From: Arthrobacter sp. Soil782
Lineage (GTDB): Bacteria; Actinomycetota; Actinomycetes; Actinomycetales; Micrococcaceae
NCBI RefSeq assembly: GCF_001428435.1
Contig: NZ_LMSO01000001.1
Span: forward strand, 1,034,653-1,098,652
Direction of reading: 5' to 3'
DNA: 64,000 bases
The notes beneath the pieces were generated by a model. The model saw nothing but the letters and a program-made list of their open reading frames with translations. It searched no databases and was not told where the DNA came from. Positions 48,817 through 57,407 of the stretch are shown here, piece after piece (positions within the stretch are counted from its first letter, which is position 1; each line of letters begins with the position of its first letter). The translations under genes and the position numbers were made by a program.

Positions 48817-49683
48817 ATGGCCCGATCTTTTCTTCCGCCCGCAGGGCAGCGAACAACGCTTCGCCTGGCCAATCCCACACAGCTGACTCCCGAAGGACTC
48901 CTCGCACCGAGGTGGGGCGCCGGACTGGCACTGACAGGGCTGGTGCTTGTAGTACTGCTGCCGCTGCTGGGAACCCTTGCGCTGGTGGAGGTGCTTTCCT
49001 TCGGCCCGCCGCTGGTCCTTGCATCCCTGCTGCTGACCTGGACCGCCATGTTCTCAGTGACCTTCTACGCTTCGCGGCGCCATGGATTCCGTTCCCTTGC
49101 CCGCGATTTCGGTCTGCGGTTCCGTTGGATCGACCTCGCCGTGGGACTTGGTGTGGGGATTGCGGCACGCATTGTCCTGGCCGTGCTCCTGGCGATTCTC
49201 ACCCTGCTCTGGCCGCTGCAGGACGGCGAAGTGATCCAGGGCAACGCCGAACTGTTTCTCACGGGCGATACAGTATGGCTGCTCATCAACGGCGTCCTTG
49301 GCGGTGTGCTGATTGCGCCCTTCTTGGAGGAGCTGTTCAATCGCGGCCTGGTGTTGCGCGGGATCCAGAATGCACTGTGGCTTCGGCGCACTGGCAACCC
49401 CCGCGATTCCGTAACGCCCGCAGTGCAGCGGCGGTCCCTGATGACCTCTACCGTTATTGCGCTTCTGGTGAGTTCCCTTGCTTTCGGCCTGTTGCATACC
49501 GGTGCCGTTCCGGACCTCCGGTCTTCCGTCTATCTGCTGCTCAGTACGTTCACGGTGGGCTTGATGTGCGGGGTGCTGACCGTGATTACCGGACGGCTGG
49601 GTGCTGCCATAGTGACCCATGTTGTGTTCAACGGCACCGGCGTGGGCTTGCTGCTCCTGGTGCCGCCGGAGCTGCTTCCCTGA
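48817..49683 (+). CDS. CPBP family intramembrane glutamic endopeptidase
   Basis: 288-aa membrane protein with about seven helices. The Abi/CAAX-protease motifs are APFLEELFNRGLVLRG (EExxxR), AFGLLHTGAV (second motif His) and VTHVVFNGTG (third, HxxxN). Such proteases process prenylated proteins in eukaryotes; bacterial substrates are mostly unknown, and some give bacteriocin self-immunity. Its stop abuts the stop of the next, convergent gene. Confidence 0.87.
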   Translation: MARSFLPPAGQRTTLRLANPTQLTPEGLLAPRWGAGLALTGLVLVVLLPLLGTLALVEVLSFGPPLVLASLLLTWTAMFSVTFYASRRHGFRSLARDFGLRFRWIDLAVGLGVGIAARIVLAVLLAILTLLWPLQDGEVIQGNAELFLTGDTVWLLINGVLGGVLIAPFLEELFNRGLVLRGIQNALWLRRTGNPRDSVTPAVQRRSLMTSTVIALLVSSLAFGLLHTGAVPDLRSSVYLLLSTFTVGLMCGVLTVITGRLGAAIVTHVVFNGTGVGLLLLVPPELLP

Positions 49684-50205
49684 CTAGGCACTGCCCTTCC
49701 CGCCAAGCAGGTCACCGAGGGATCCCCCGGCAAGGAAAGGCTGCGCCGCGAGGAACCGGATCTCCCATTGCTGCGGCAGATGGTTGTCCGAACCCACCGT
49801 CCAGTAGACCTGCAGCGCACTGAATCCCTCCTGTCCGTACAGCTGGAACGCATCCCGCAGCCTTTTCAGCGACGCCCCTCGCACCTCGACGGCCTGCCCA
49901 TCGAACTGGCCGTGGAAAACTTTTGCTCCTGGCTGGGTGAGTAGATGCAGGGCAGGTTCAAGCAACGACCAGGCATGACGCACGTGACCCGGACTTTGGC
50001 CGTACAGAATGAGTTCCGGGAGCCCGCGCTCAGTGAGGCCCACTGTGTAGGCGCAGGGCATTTCACCGTGAGCCTGGCTGAAGCGCACCAGGACGCCCTC
50101 CCGCGCCACCTGCGCTTCAATGCGCTCGCGGTCAAGGACGTCATCACGCCACAGGTTTGAGAACTCCAGCGACGAGCAGTGGGGGTGAAAGATGAGGTCG
50201 GTCAT
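49684..50205 (-). CDS. DUF4262 protein
   Basis: 173-aa soluble protein. The central part MPCAYTVGLTERGLPELILYGQSPGHVRHA and the later LQVYWTVGSDNHLPQQWEI are typical of DUF4262. The ATG at 50205 has AAGGAG upstream. No biochemical role is known to me; the family is often near stress or accessory genes. Codon use looks native. Confidence 0.82.
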   Translation of the reverse strand: MTDLIFHPHCSSLEFSNLWRDDVLDRERIEAQVAREGVLVRFSQAHGEMPCAYTVGLTERGLPELILYGQSPGHVRHAWSLLEPALHLLTQPGAKVFHGQFDGQAVEVRGASLKRLRDAFQLYGQEGFSALQVYWTVGSDNHLPQQWEIRFLAAQPFLAGGSLGDLLGGKGSA

Positions 50206-50287
50206 GTGCGCTCCTTCGATGTGCCTGATGCAAAGGTGTCATCCCGCTCCGACATTTTGATGACTTTCGGTCGCTACGCTTGGGATC

Positions 50288-51100
50288 ATGCAGTTTCCCG
50301 CGTACGCCACACTCCTGACAGACATCCGCGACACCGTCCTGACCATCACGGTCAACCGGCCGGACGCCCTCAACGCCCTGTCCTCCAGAGTGATCGAGGA
50401 TCTTGAACACTGCCTCGACGCGGTGTCTGACGTCCTGACAAACGACGACGGCGCGTGGCCGGTTCGCGGCGTCATCATCACCGGCGCGGGGAAGGCGTTT
50501 GTTGCCGGTGCGGATATTCGCGAAATGACCGCGATGTCACCGGACGACGCCCACGCCTACAGCTCCCGCATGCACCAGGTCACGCTCGCGATCGAGCAGC
50601 TGCCGGTCCCGGTCATCGCTGCCGTCAACGGTTTCGCCCTGGGTGGCGGCTGCGAACTCGCGATGGCCTGCGACGTCATCTATGCGGCGTCGACCGCGTC
50701 CTTCGGGCAGCCGGAAGTCAGCCTGGGCCTCGTTCCGGGGTTCGGGGGATCCGTGCGGCTGCCGCAGTACGTCGGGCCGGGCCTGGCGCGCGAGCTCCTC
50801 TTCACCGGACGCCGCCTGGATGCCGGGGAAGCCCAGCGGGCGGGTCTCGTCACAGCGCTTTTCGATACCGTCGATGACCTGCTTGACGGTGCGCACAGCA
50901 CTCTGGCGCTGGTGGCACGTCAGTCTCCCGCCGCCGTCGCGCTCGTCAAGCGGACTCTCATCGCGACTTTGGGCTTGCCCACCGATGAAGGGCTTGCCAT
51001 CGAGGCGGAGTCCTTCCGCACCGCCTTCGCAACGGAAGACAAGGCGGAGGGAACCCGCGCGTTCCTCGCCAAGGAGCACCCCAGCTTCCCCGGACGCTGA
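50288..51100 (+). CDS. enoyl-CoA hydratase/isomerase family protein
   Basis: 270-aa crotonase-fold enzyme acting on CoA thioesters, likely in fatty-acid or amino-acid breakdown. Markers: TITVNRPDALNALSSRVI, oxyanion hole ITGAGKAFVAGADIREM, and the signature PVIAAVNGFALGGGCELAMACDVIYAA. The two hydratase glutamates correspond to ELAMACD and ASFGQPEVSLGLVPGFGGSVRLP, both present, consistent with hydratase activity. Substrate not known. TACGCT seven bases before the ATG suggests a leaderless transcript. Confidence 0.9.
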   Translation: MQFPAYATLLTDIRDTVLTITVNRPDALNALSSRVIEDLEHCLDAVSDVLTNDDGAWPVRGVIITGAGKAFVAGADIREMTAMSPDDAHAYSSRMHQVTLAIEQLPVPVIAAVNGFALGGGCELAMACDVIYAASTASFGQPEVSLGLVPGFGGSVRLPQYVGPGLARELLFTGRRLDAGEAQRAGLVTALFDTVDDLLDGAHSTLALVARQSPAAVALVKRTLIATLGLPTDEGLAIEAESFRTAFATEDKAEGTRAFLAKEHPSFPGR

Positions 51101-51138
51101 CAATCGTGCCCTGACCTGCAGAACGGCAGGAAGGGGGT

Positions 51139-51630
51139 ATGTTGCTAAGCATGCTGAAGATTGGTGCGGTGATCCCCGGACTGGTGCTCCTCCTCGGACT
51201 GACGTCGTGCGGCATCACCATTCCACAGGATCCGGAAGGAACTTTGGAAAAGGTATCCGGAGGCATTCTCCGGGTTGGTGTGAGCGAAAACGCGCAGTGG
51301 GTTCAACTGCCGCCTACCGGGGACCCGCAGGGCATCGAGCCGGAATTGGTCGAGGAGTTCGCGGACACACTTGACGCCGCGATCGTGTGGGTCCCGGGCG
51401 CAGAACACGAGCTGGCCGGCGACCTGTTCCACGGAGAACTTGATATGGCCATCGGCGGATTCGGCGCGGATACCCCGTGGGTCAAGGAGGCCGGCATTAC
51501 CCGGCCCTACACCGAGACAGCCGATGAACGCGGCAAGACAATCAAGCACATCATGCTGGTTCCCCTGGGGGAGAATGCCTTCCTGCTGGAGCTTGACCAA
51601 TTCCTTCAGGCGCAGGAGCTGGAATTGTGA
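51139..51630 (+). CDS. shortened solute-binding lipoprotein
   Basis: 163 aa. A lipoprotein signal with lipobox LTSCG puts the acylated Cys near residue 24. The mature part begins like a family-3 solute-binding protein lobe (GGILRVGVSENAQWVQ, EPELVEEFADTLDAAIVWVPG, LFHGELDMAIGGFGADTPW, AGITRPYTET) but then goes straight to a final helix region (LVPLGENAFLLELDQFLQA) and lacks the second lobe of about 90 residues. It overlaps the following cation transporter by four bases (GTGA), so the two are co-translated. A role as surface cofactor or metal-binding partner of that transporter is inference. Confidence 0.8.
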   Translation: MLLSMLKIGAVIPGLVLLLGLTSCGITIPQDPEGTLEKVSGGILRVGVSENAQWVQLPPTGDPQGIEPELVEEFADTLDAAIVWVPGAEHELAGDLFHGELDMAIGGFGADTPWVKEAGITRPYTETADERGKTIKHIMLVPLGENAFLLELDQFLQAQELEL

Positions 51631-52643
51631 GCACGACCGGCGAAAAAAACACAGCGCGCTTCGGCCATACGGAACTGCCCGAAGAACAGCAGCGTGCCCT
51701 GCGCAAGGCGATCAAATGGGAATGGATCACCATCGGCTTCCTGGTCGTCTCTACGTTCCTGGTGTATCTGGTCCTGGGAAATTCGCAGGCCATGAAGGCC
51801 GCGTGGATCGAAGACCTGCTGTCCTTCCTTCCGCCGATCTCGTTTCTCATCGCAACCCGGGTGATCCGTCGTCGTCCCTCCGAGTCCCATCCGTACGGTT
51901 ATCACCGCGCCGTCGGTGTGGCGCACCTCGTGGCCGCTGTAGCGCTGGTGGTGATGGGTGCGTATCTCATTGTCGATTCCGGCATAGGTCTGTTCACTGC
52001 CGAGCACCCTACGATCGGTGGGATCACGCTCTTGGGAAGCACCTTCTGGTTGGGCTGGCTGATGGTGCTTGCCATGCTGCTCACCGCTGGGCCTCCCGTA
52101 GTCCTCGGAATCGTCAAGATGAAGCTCGCGAGGACGCTTCACGACAAAGTGCTCTACGCCGACGCGGACATGAACAAGGCTGACTGGATGACGGCGCTCT
52201 CGGCAGCGGTAGGTGTTCTGGGTATCGGCGTGGGCTTGTGGTGGGCGGACTCGGTGGCAGCGCTCCTCATTTCCACAAGCATCCTGCGCGACGGGATCAA
52301 GAACCTTCGCGGAGCCGTCGGCGGCCTGACTGACACACGGGCTCGGACCTACGATGATTCCGAGCCCGATCCCGTCGGTGAGCGCATCGACTCCTATCTC
52401 CGCAGCCTGGGTTGGGTCCGGGAAGCCAGATCGAGGGTGCGTGATGAGGGGCACGTGTTCCACATCGAATCGTTCGTGGTGCCACGGACGTGGCCGAGGG
52501 CAACGCTGCGAAGAATCGAGAAGGCCCGGGACGCGTGCGTGGAAATGGACTGGAAAGTACAGGACATGGTCATTGTGCCGGTTGCGGAGCTACCGGAGGA
52601 GTTTCTGCCCGGCGTAGCCAAGGGCGGTTCGGAGTACCGCTGA
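51627..52643 (+). CDS. cation diffusion facilitator family transporter
   Basis: 338-aa secondary metal-ion exporter with about six helices (first IGFLVVSTFLVYLVLGNS) and a C-terminal cytoplasmic domain. CDF-like features include ATRVIRRRPSESHPYGYHRAVGVAHLVAAVAL between helices 2 and 3, and the helix-5 site DADMNKADWMTALSAAVGVLG. The helix-2 site reads WIEDLLSFLPP, with Glu/Asp rather than the His/Asp of zinc exporters, so the ion may be different. The N-terminus of about 25 residues is polar. Coupled to the lipoprotein before it. Confidence 0.88.
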   Translation: MSTTGEKNTARFGHTELPEEQQRALRKAIKWEWITIGFLVVSTFLVYLVLGNSQAMKAAWIEDLLSFLPPISFLIATRVIRRRPSESHPYGYHRAVGVAHLVAAVALVVMGAYLIVDSGIGLFTAEHPTIGGITLLGSTFWLGWLMVLAMLLTAGPPVVLGIVKMKLARTLHDKVLYADADMNKADWMTALSAAVGVLGIGVGLWWADSVAALLISTSILRDGIKNLRGAVGGLTDTRARTYDDSEPDPVGERIDSYLRSLGWVREARSRVRDEGHVFHIESFVVPRTWPRATLRRIEKARDACVEMDWKVQDMVIVPVAELPEEFLPGVAKGGSEYR

Positions 52644-52652
52644 CAACACGAA

Positions 52653-52684
52653 GAGGGTGGCAGTCTCTTGCGACTGCCACCCTC
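52653..52684. terminator. terminator between the CDF and dps genes
   Basis: GAGGGTGGCAGTC (52653-52665) and GACTGCCACCCTC (52672-52684), a perfect 13-bp stem between convergent genes. Confidence 0.8.
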
Positions 52685-52700
52685 CGTGTCTGTGCCTGCC

Positions 52701-53180
52701 CTACTTTTTTGCGGGCTTTACGACATTGGCCGTGGGTGTCATGTTCTCCGCATCGACCATCCAGGCGTACTGCTCCAATTTCTCGATGAATCCGTGCAGG
52801 ATGTCTGCGGTGGTGGGATCTTCCTCATCCACCTGGTCATGGACCTCGCGCATCCGGCCGACGGCCGCCTCAAGCATGGCTACCACCATGGAAACGGTGT
52901 CCTTGGTATCCACCAGACCGGACGGGAACTCATTCAGTGAGGTTCCTTTGGCGACGACGGCGCTGCGTCCGTCCGGAACAGCGTGCAGGGCGCGCATGCG
53001 CTCAGCCATCTGGTCCGCGAAAAGGCGGGCGTCCTCGATGATTTCATCCAGTTGAAGGTGCATGTCGCGGAAGTTCTTGCCGACGACGTTCCAGTGGGCC
53101 TGCTTGCCCTGCAGGTGCAGCTCCACCAGATCAACCAGGACAGCCTGCATGTTGTCGGTCAGGGTTTTTGACGCCTTCAT
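52701..53180 (-). CDS. dps: Dps-family DNA-binding/ferritin-like protein
   Basis: Stores iron and protects DNA from oxidative damage as a dodecamer. 159 aa from the ATG at 53180 with GGAGGA upstream; the frame's earlier GTG lies on the ribosome site. The ferroxidase residues are visible in GKQAHWNVVGKNFRDMHLQLDEIIEDARLFADQMAERM (His, Asp, Glu). The C-terminus ends VVKPAKK, with only a short basic tail. Confidence 0.93.
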   Translation of the reverse strand: MKASKTLTDNMQAVLVDLVELHLQGKQAHWNVVGKNFRDMHLQLDEIIEDARLFADQMAERMRALHAVPDGRSAVVAKGTSLNEFPSGLVDTKDTVSMVVAMLEAAVGRMREVHDQVDEEDPTTADILHGFIEKLEQYAWMVDAENMTPTANVVKPAKK

Positions 53181-53301
53181 AAGTTCCTCCACTCGTGACG
53201 GAAATCCGGCCGCTGTTCGCCGCCAGCATCAGCCCCAGCCTAGACCGGCGCTTTCGATCGAATCCAATTGCTGGGAAAACTCTAAGTAAACTTACCATTC
53301 T

Positions 53302-53327
53302 GTTGATCCGGCAAGAATCGTGGGTTA
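53302..53327 (+). promoter_or_regulatory. candidate SigB-type promoter
   Basis: GTTG (53302-53305) and GGGTTA (53322-53327) with 16 bases between resemble the actinobacterial general-stress promoter (GTTT-N14-18-GGGTAT), about 70 bases before the SRPBCC gene. Confidence 0.35.
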
Positions 53328-53397
53328 GCGTGGCGAACAAGCGGTCAGTTATCCGTGATGTTCTGCGCGAAGTTCCAGCAACGAGGAGGAACAGACA

Positions 53398-53970
53398 ATG
53401 GCAACAGTTCAGGAATTCATAGACGTTTCAGTGCCGGTGTCCACCGCCTACAACCAGTGGACGCAGTTCGAAACCTTCCCCGAGTTCATGGGGGGAGTCG
53501 AATCGATCACGCAGATCTCCGAAACACACAACCACTGGGTAACCAAGATTGGCGGAGTTGAGCGCGAGTTCGACACCGAGATCACCGAACAGCATCCCGA
53601 CGAGCGGATCGCGTGGAAGAGTACCGACGGAAAGTCCCATGCCGGCGTCGTAACCTTCCACCGGCTGAGCGACTCCTCCACGCGTGTAACTGTTCAGCTG
53701 GATTGGGATCCGGACAGTTTCACCGAGAAGGTCGGCGCAGCTGTCGGCGCCGATGACCGGCAGGTGAAGTCGGACCTCGCACGCTTCAAGGAGTTCATCG
53801 AGAACACGGGGAACGAAACCGGTGCCTGGCGCGGGGACGTGGACGCTCCCGGTTCCGGCTCTGCTACGGCCGGCCGGACCGCTGATCCTTTGGCTGGTGG
53901 GGCAGGCCTTGCCGACCCATCACTGGATGACCCGGAATCGGGCGGACCTCGAGCCGCCAACCCGGCTTAG
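53398..53970 (+). CDS. SRPBCC (polyketide cyclase-like) protein
   Basis: 190 aa. The START/SRPBCC fold runs to about residue 145: VQEFIDVSVPVSTAYNQWTQFETFPEFMGGVESI, HPDERIAWKSTDGKSHAGVVTFHRLSDSSTRVTVQLDWDP, and a C-terminal helix DDRQVKSDLARFKEFIENTG. A Gly/Asp/Pro-rich disordered tail follows. Proteins of this type (YndB-like, COG5637) are often stress-induced in soil actinobacteria. Ligand unknown. Good GAGGAGGAA ribosome site. Confidence 0.85.
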   Translation: MATVQEFIDVSVPVSTAYNQWTQFETFPEFMGGVESITQISETHNHWVTKIGGVEREFDTEITEQHPDERIAWKSTDGKSHAGVVTFHRLSDSSTRVTVQLDWDPDSFTEKVGAAVGADDRQVKSDLARFKEFIENTGNETGAWRGDVDAPGSGSATAGRTADPLAGGAGLADPSLDDPESGGPRAANPA

Positions 53971-53977
53971 GACCTCA

Positions 53978-54020
53978 ACCAAAGGAAGGGCCCTCTCTCG
54001 CGAGGGCCCTTCCTTTGGTT
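53978..54020. terminator. bidirectional terminator
   Basis: A perfect 19-bp stem with A-rich and T-rich ends (AACCAAAGGAAGGG... and ...CCCTTCCTTTGGTT) between convergent genes. Confidence 0.88.
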
Positions 54021-54035
54021 TGAGGGATGAATCCC

Positions 54036-55148
54036 TCACTCTTCGACGCTGATCGTGTTGATTGCCTCGGTCGCGCGTTCCGACAGGTTCTCGGAAATCG
54101 GCGCGCTGCCGGCGGCTTCCGCTGCGGCCTGCTGACCCTCTTCGCTGACAACGAAGGTACCGAAGGTCTTGACCAGGTTTGCGGTCTGCTCGTCCTCGTA
54201 GGTGGAGCAGAAGATGTGGTAAGAAACCAGCACCAGCGGGTATGCGCCGGGGGCTGTGGTTTTTCGGTCCAGGTTGAGGGCGATGTCGAATTCGGCACGG
54301 CCCTCCACCGGCGCAGCCTCGTCGACGGCGGCAGCCGCGGCTTCTGAACTGACAGCGACATACTCGTCACCCACGAGAAGCTTTGCCCGGCCCAGCGGCG
54401 GTCCGACGGCGGAATCATCCGCATAGGTGACCGCGCCTTCGGTGGCGGCGACGGTGCTGACGACGCCGGCATTGCCCTTGGCGTTCTCTCCCGCCAGCCC
54501 TGCCGGGAAGGTGCCGTCCGCCTCGTTGGTCCAGATCTCCGGAACTACAGCATGAAGATAATCAGTGAAGTTTTCAGTTGTGCCCGAGTCATCGGAGCGG
54601 CTGACCGGAGTAATGCGGGTGTCGGGAAGGTCAACGCCCTCGTTCTGGCTAGCAATTGCTGGGTCATTCCAGCGCGTGATTTCTCCGCGGAAGATGCGGG
54701 CAATAGTCGCGGCGTCGAGGTTCAGCTCTTCGATCCCGGGCAGGTTGAAGGCGATACTGATCGGCGCCACATAGGCCGGGATATTGAAAGCGCCCTCGGG
54801 GCCGCACACTTCACGGGAATCCTCGAGTTCTTCTTCGCTGAGGTAGGCATCGGATCCCGCGAAATCAACGGCTCCGGCCAAAAGTGCACCGCGCCCTGCC
54901 CCGGAACCGTCCGGCGAATACTGCACGCGAACGTCCGGATGCATGGTTGCGAACTCCGCCTGCCAGGCATTCATGGCCGGCCCCTGCGCCGATGATCCCG
55001 CGCCGGTGATGGTCCCGCTCAGGGTCGAGGTGGCGTTCTGCGCGGCAGCTTCCTGCTCCGGTCCCAGTGGGTAGTCCGAACCGCAGGATGCAACCGTTAG
55101 GCCGGCAGCACAGCTCAGGGCGATGGTCAGCACGCGACGAAAAATCAC
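54036..55148 (-). CDS. pstS: phosphate-binding lipoprotein PstS
   Basis: Surface phosphate receptor of the Pst ABC transporter. 370 aa from the GTG at 55148 (the longer frame adds a non-signal stretch). Signal peptide with lipobox TVASC, then the PstS fold: GTITGAGSSAQGPAMNAWQAEF, YSPDGSGAGRGALLAGAVDFAGSDA, TRWNDPAIASQNEG, PVSRSDDSGTTENFTDYL, all phosphate-contact regions. pstCAB genes are not downstream in this window, where the next genes are unrelated and convergent, so the permease must be elsewhere or on the far side of this orphan. Confidence 0.93.
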   Translation of the reverse strand: MIFRRVLTIALSCAAGLTVASCGSDYPLGPEQEAAAQNATSTLSGTITGAGSSAQGPAMNAWQAEFATMHPDVRVQYSPDGSGAGRGALLAGAVDFAGSDAYLSEEELEDSREVCGPEGAFNIPAYVAPISIAFNLPGIEELNLDAATIARIFRGEITRWNDPAIASQNEGVDLPDTRITPVSRSDDSGTTENFTDYLHAVVPEIWTNEADGTFPAGLAGENAKGNAGVVSTVAATEGAVTYADDSAVGPPLGRAKLLVGDEYVAVSSEAAAAAVDEAAPVEGRAEFDIALNLDRKTTAPGAYPLVLVSYHIFCSTYEDEQTANLVKTFGTFVVSEEGQQAAAEAAGSAPISENLSERATEAINTISVEE

Positions 55149-55206
55149 ACGCCCACGATACAGGTGAATACTGGGTGTCCCATGTTGAACAACTCGTGAA
55201 CCGGCC

Positions 55207-56694
55207 CTACGGCGCCTGCAAGTCGCGTGTGGCCGGGCCCTCGAGGCGTACGCCGTCATGGGTGAAGCGGGATCCGTGGAGCGGGCAGTCCCAGGATTGC
55301 TCGGCGTCATTCCAGCTCAATACGCCGCCGAGGTGGGGGCAGACAGCTGATACCCGGTGCGTCACGCCGGCGATTTGGCAGACACCCACCGGCCGGGCAC
55401 CTTCCCGCACAATCACGCCCTGGCCCTCGGCAGGCCGGGCGTGGGAGGTCCGCGCCAGCCCGCCCAGCCAGCCGGTGACCATTTCGACCCCGACGCCGGC
55501 GTTCGTTTTTGCGGTGCTGAGCGCGTCCTGTTTGCCCACCCGGGTCTTATACAGCTCCTTCGCCCACGGCATCTGCCCGCCGAGGATTTCCGCTGACAGG
55601 GCCAGCCCTGCAGCCACCCCGTTGGTGAAACCCCACTTGTTGAAGCCGGTTGCCGCGTAGATGGATTGGCCGCCGACGGGCATCTTCCCCACATAGGGAA
55701 CCGATGACGCCGGCTGGTAGTCCTGCGCCGACCAGCTGAACGCTGCCTGCGCGGTGGGAAAGTGCTCCTGGGTCCAGCGAATGATGTCGTCGACGAGGGA
55801 CTGCGTATGCGCCTCGCGCCCAACGGTATGTCCGTTGCCGCCCACGATGAGGTACGCGCGTTCCTCGATCGTGGCAGTGCGCAACGTGCGCGAGGGAGAG
55901 TCAACTGACAGGTACATGCCCTGCGGAATCTCGTCCTGCACGGTAAAAGCAACGGCATAGGAACGGTGTGGCTGCAGGACCGAGAAATGCCCGCCACGGT
56001 CCACGATCGGTGTTCCGGTGGCGATGATGACGCTGGCCGCCGAAATCTCGCCCAACGAGGTCTGGATGGTGCTCTGCTCGCCCTTGGTGCTGCCGGCCTT
56101 CACGCCGGTGACCCGAACGCCCTCGATGAGCTCGCCGGAGTGCTTGCGCAGGTCTGCTGCGAGTGCGGCAAGGACCTCCAGTGGATGTACCTGTGCCTGA
56201 CCAGCCACGCGCAGCGTACGGGTCACCGGGAACGGGAGCTCCGAGGAGTCTTCAAGGACGGCACTAAGTCCGGAAGTGGCGCATGCGTCCCGTTCCTCGC
56301 CCAGGAGGCGGGCGCCCTCGTCCGTGATGGCGTAATTGAAGGCGTCCCGGACCTCGTAGCTGACGTTGTTTTCATCGCAGAACCGGAGCAGCCAGCTTTG
56401 GCCCTCGCGGTTTGCGGTGACATAGTGACGGGCCAGAGCCGCTCCGTGGTGTTTGATGACCGAGGACAACTGCGTGCCCTGCAGCAGTGAGACTTTGGCC
56501 GTGCTGTTCCCGGTAGTCACTGCACCAACCGTTCGCGCTTCCAGGACCGCTACCCGCTGACCGGATCGCGCCAGCAACGTGGCAGTGGTCAGACCGGTGA
56601 TACCGGCGCCGACCACCACGGAATCGTACTGGCCGTCCGCCTGAAAGGTGTCAACGGGAATGCGCGGTGATGATTCAAGCCAAAGGGACTTCAC
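55207..56694 (-). CDS. FAD-dependent oxidoreductase with C-terminal Rieske domain
   Basis: 495 aa. The N-terminal DAO-type flavin fold has SVVVGAGITGLTTATLLARSGQRVAVLEA (Rossmann) and TGNSTAKVSLLQGTQL; a WGFTNGVAAGLAL motif lies near the end of this domain. From about residue 420 there is a Rieske 2Fe-2S domain with CPHLGG and CPLHGSRF, both Cys-His pairs present. Such fusions pass electrons between flavin and the cluster; the substrate is unknown. The GTG at 56694 has AAGGAGA nine bases upstream. It is 29 bases downstream of a lipoprotein gene. Confidence 0.9.
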   Translation of the reverse strand: MKSLWLESSPRIPVDTFQADGQYDSVVVGAGITGLTTATLLARSGQRVAVLEARTVGAVTTGNSTAKVSLLQGTQLSSVIKHHGAALARHYVTANREGQSWLLRFCDENNVSYEVRDAFNYAITDEGARLLGEERDACATSGLSAVLEDSSELPFPVTRTLRVAGQAQVHPLEVLAALAADLRKHSGELIEGVRVTGVKAGSTKGEQSTIQTSLGEISAASVIIATGTPIVDRGGHFSVLQPHRSYAVAFTVQDEIPQGMYLSVDSPSRTLRTATIEERAYLIVGGNGHTVGREAHTQSLVDDIIRWTQEHFPTAQAAFSWSAQDYQPASSVPYVGKMPVGGQSIYAATGFNKWGFTNGVAAGLALSAEILGGQMPWAKELYKTRVGKQDALSTAKTNAGVGVEMVTGWLGGLARTSHARPAEGQGVIVREGARPVGVCQIAGVTHRVSAVCPHLGGVLSWNDAEQSWDCPLHGSRFTHDGVRLEGPATRDLQAP

Positions 56695-56723
56695 GGCCAG
56701 TTCTCCTTCTGTAGTGCGGTTGA

Positions 56724-57296
56724 TTACCAGTCCAGTTCAATTCCGATGTTGTCTGACGGACCTTCCGGCGCCGTGCCGAGGTAGATCACCTCACCGGTTT
56801 CGTCGTCGCGCAGGAAAGTGTGGAAAGTTCCCGGAGTGAGGCTGCCGCTGATCGGCGGGAAGCCCTGTTCGGCGGAGATCCGGTCCTGGAAGCCGACGGC
56901 GGGAAGGCCGTCGTCGTTCACAATGAACCAGTCCCACACCGCGCCGGTCGACAGGTCGACCGCGAGAACCGTGCCGGCGGGCCATCCTGCGTCCGGATCC
57001 CGGTCTGAACCTGGGATCTGGCGCCCGGCTGAGCGGTCGTACCCGGCGAGGAATTTTCCTGTGTCAGCACGCACCAGGCCAACCAGCAGGGGAAGTCCCG
57101 GTGTTCCGGGGGAGAGCGCCGTTGTGTCCCACCATCCGCTGTAGGCAGTCTGCAACGGGAACACGTCGCCCGGTTCTACGCTCACGGGCAGCGGCTGGAA
57201 GTAGGGTGGCGTTGGCGCGGCGGCCGTTTGCGCACTGCAACCCGGAAGAACGACGACGGCGAGCAGCACAGTTACGCCCGGCAGATGCGTCCGCAC
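56724..57296 (-). CDS. secreted lipoprotein of unknown function
   Basis: 190 aa from the GTG at 57296, which has an ideal GGAGGTGA ribosome site; upstream starts lack one. The signal peptide ends in the lipobox VLPGCSAQ (Cys near residue 20). The mature part is rich in Gly, Asp and Trp (WDTTALSPGTPGLPLLVGLVRAD, AVDLSTGAVWDWFIVNDDG, FHTFLRDDETGEVIYLG) and is probably all beta. I do not recognise a domain. It may be transcribed with the Rieske oxidoreductase that follows. Confidence 0.72.
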   Translation of the reverse strand: MRTHLPGVTVLLAVVVLPGCSAQTAAAPTPPYFQPLPVSVEPGDVFPLQTAYSGWWDTTALSPGTPGLPLLVGLVRADTGKFLAGYDRSAGRQIPGSDRDPDAGWPAGTVLAVDLSTGAVWDWFIVNDDGLPAVGFQDRISAEQGFPPISGSLTPGTFHTFLRDDETGEVIYLGTAPEGPSDNIGIELDW

Positions 57297-57407
57297 CTTA
57301 ATCACCTCCGTGGCGTCAACGCTAGCCCTCGCCGGCCCGCCCCTCAAGGAGCATTCCTAAGTATGCTGTCAAAAGAGTTGCAAGGGACCTTCGCCGGGAG
57401 GAAGAAC

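Noticed and set aside
57228-57407. 60-residue N-terminal extension of the isochorismatase-like frame
   Set aside because: It overlaps the 5' end and promoter of the divergent lipoprotein gene, and the ribosome site supports the ATG at 57408.
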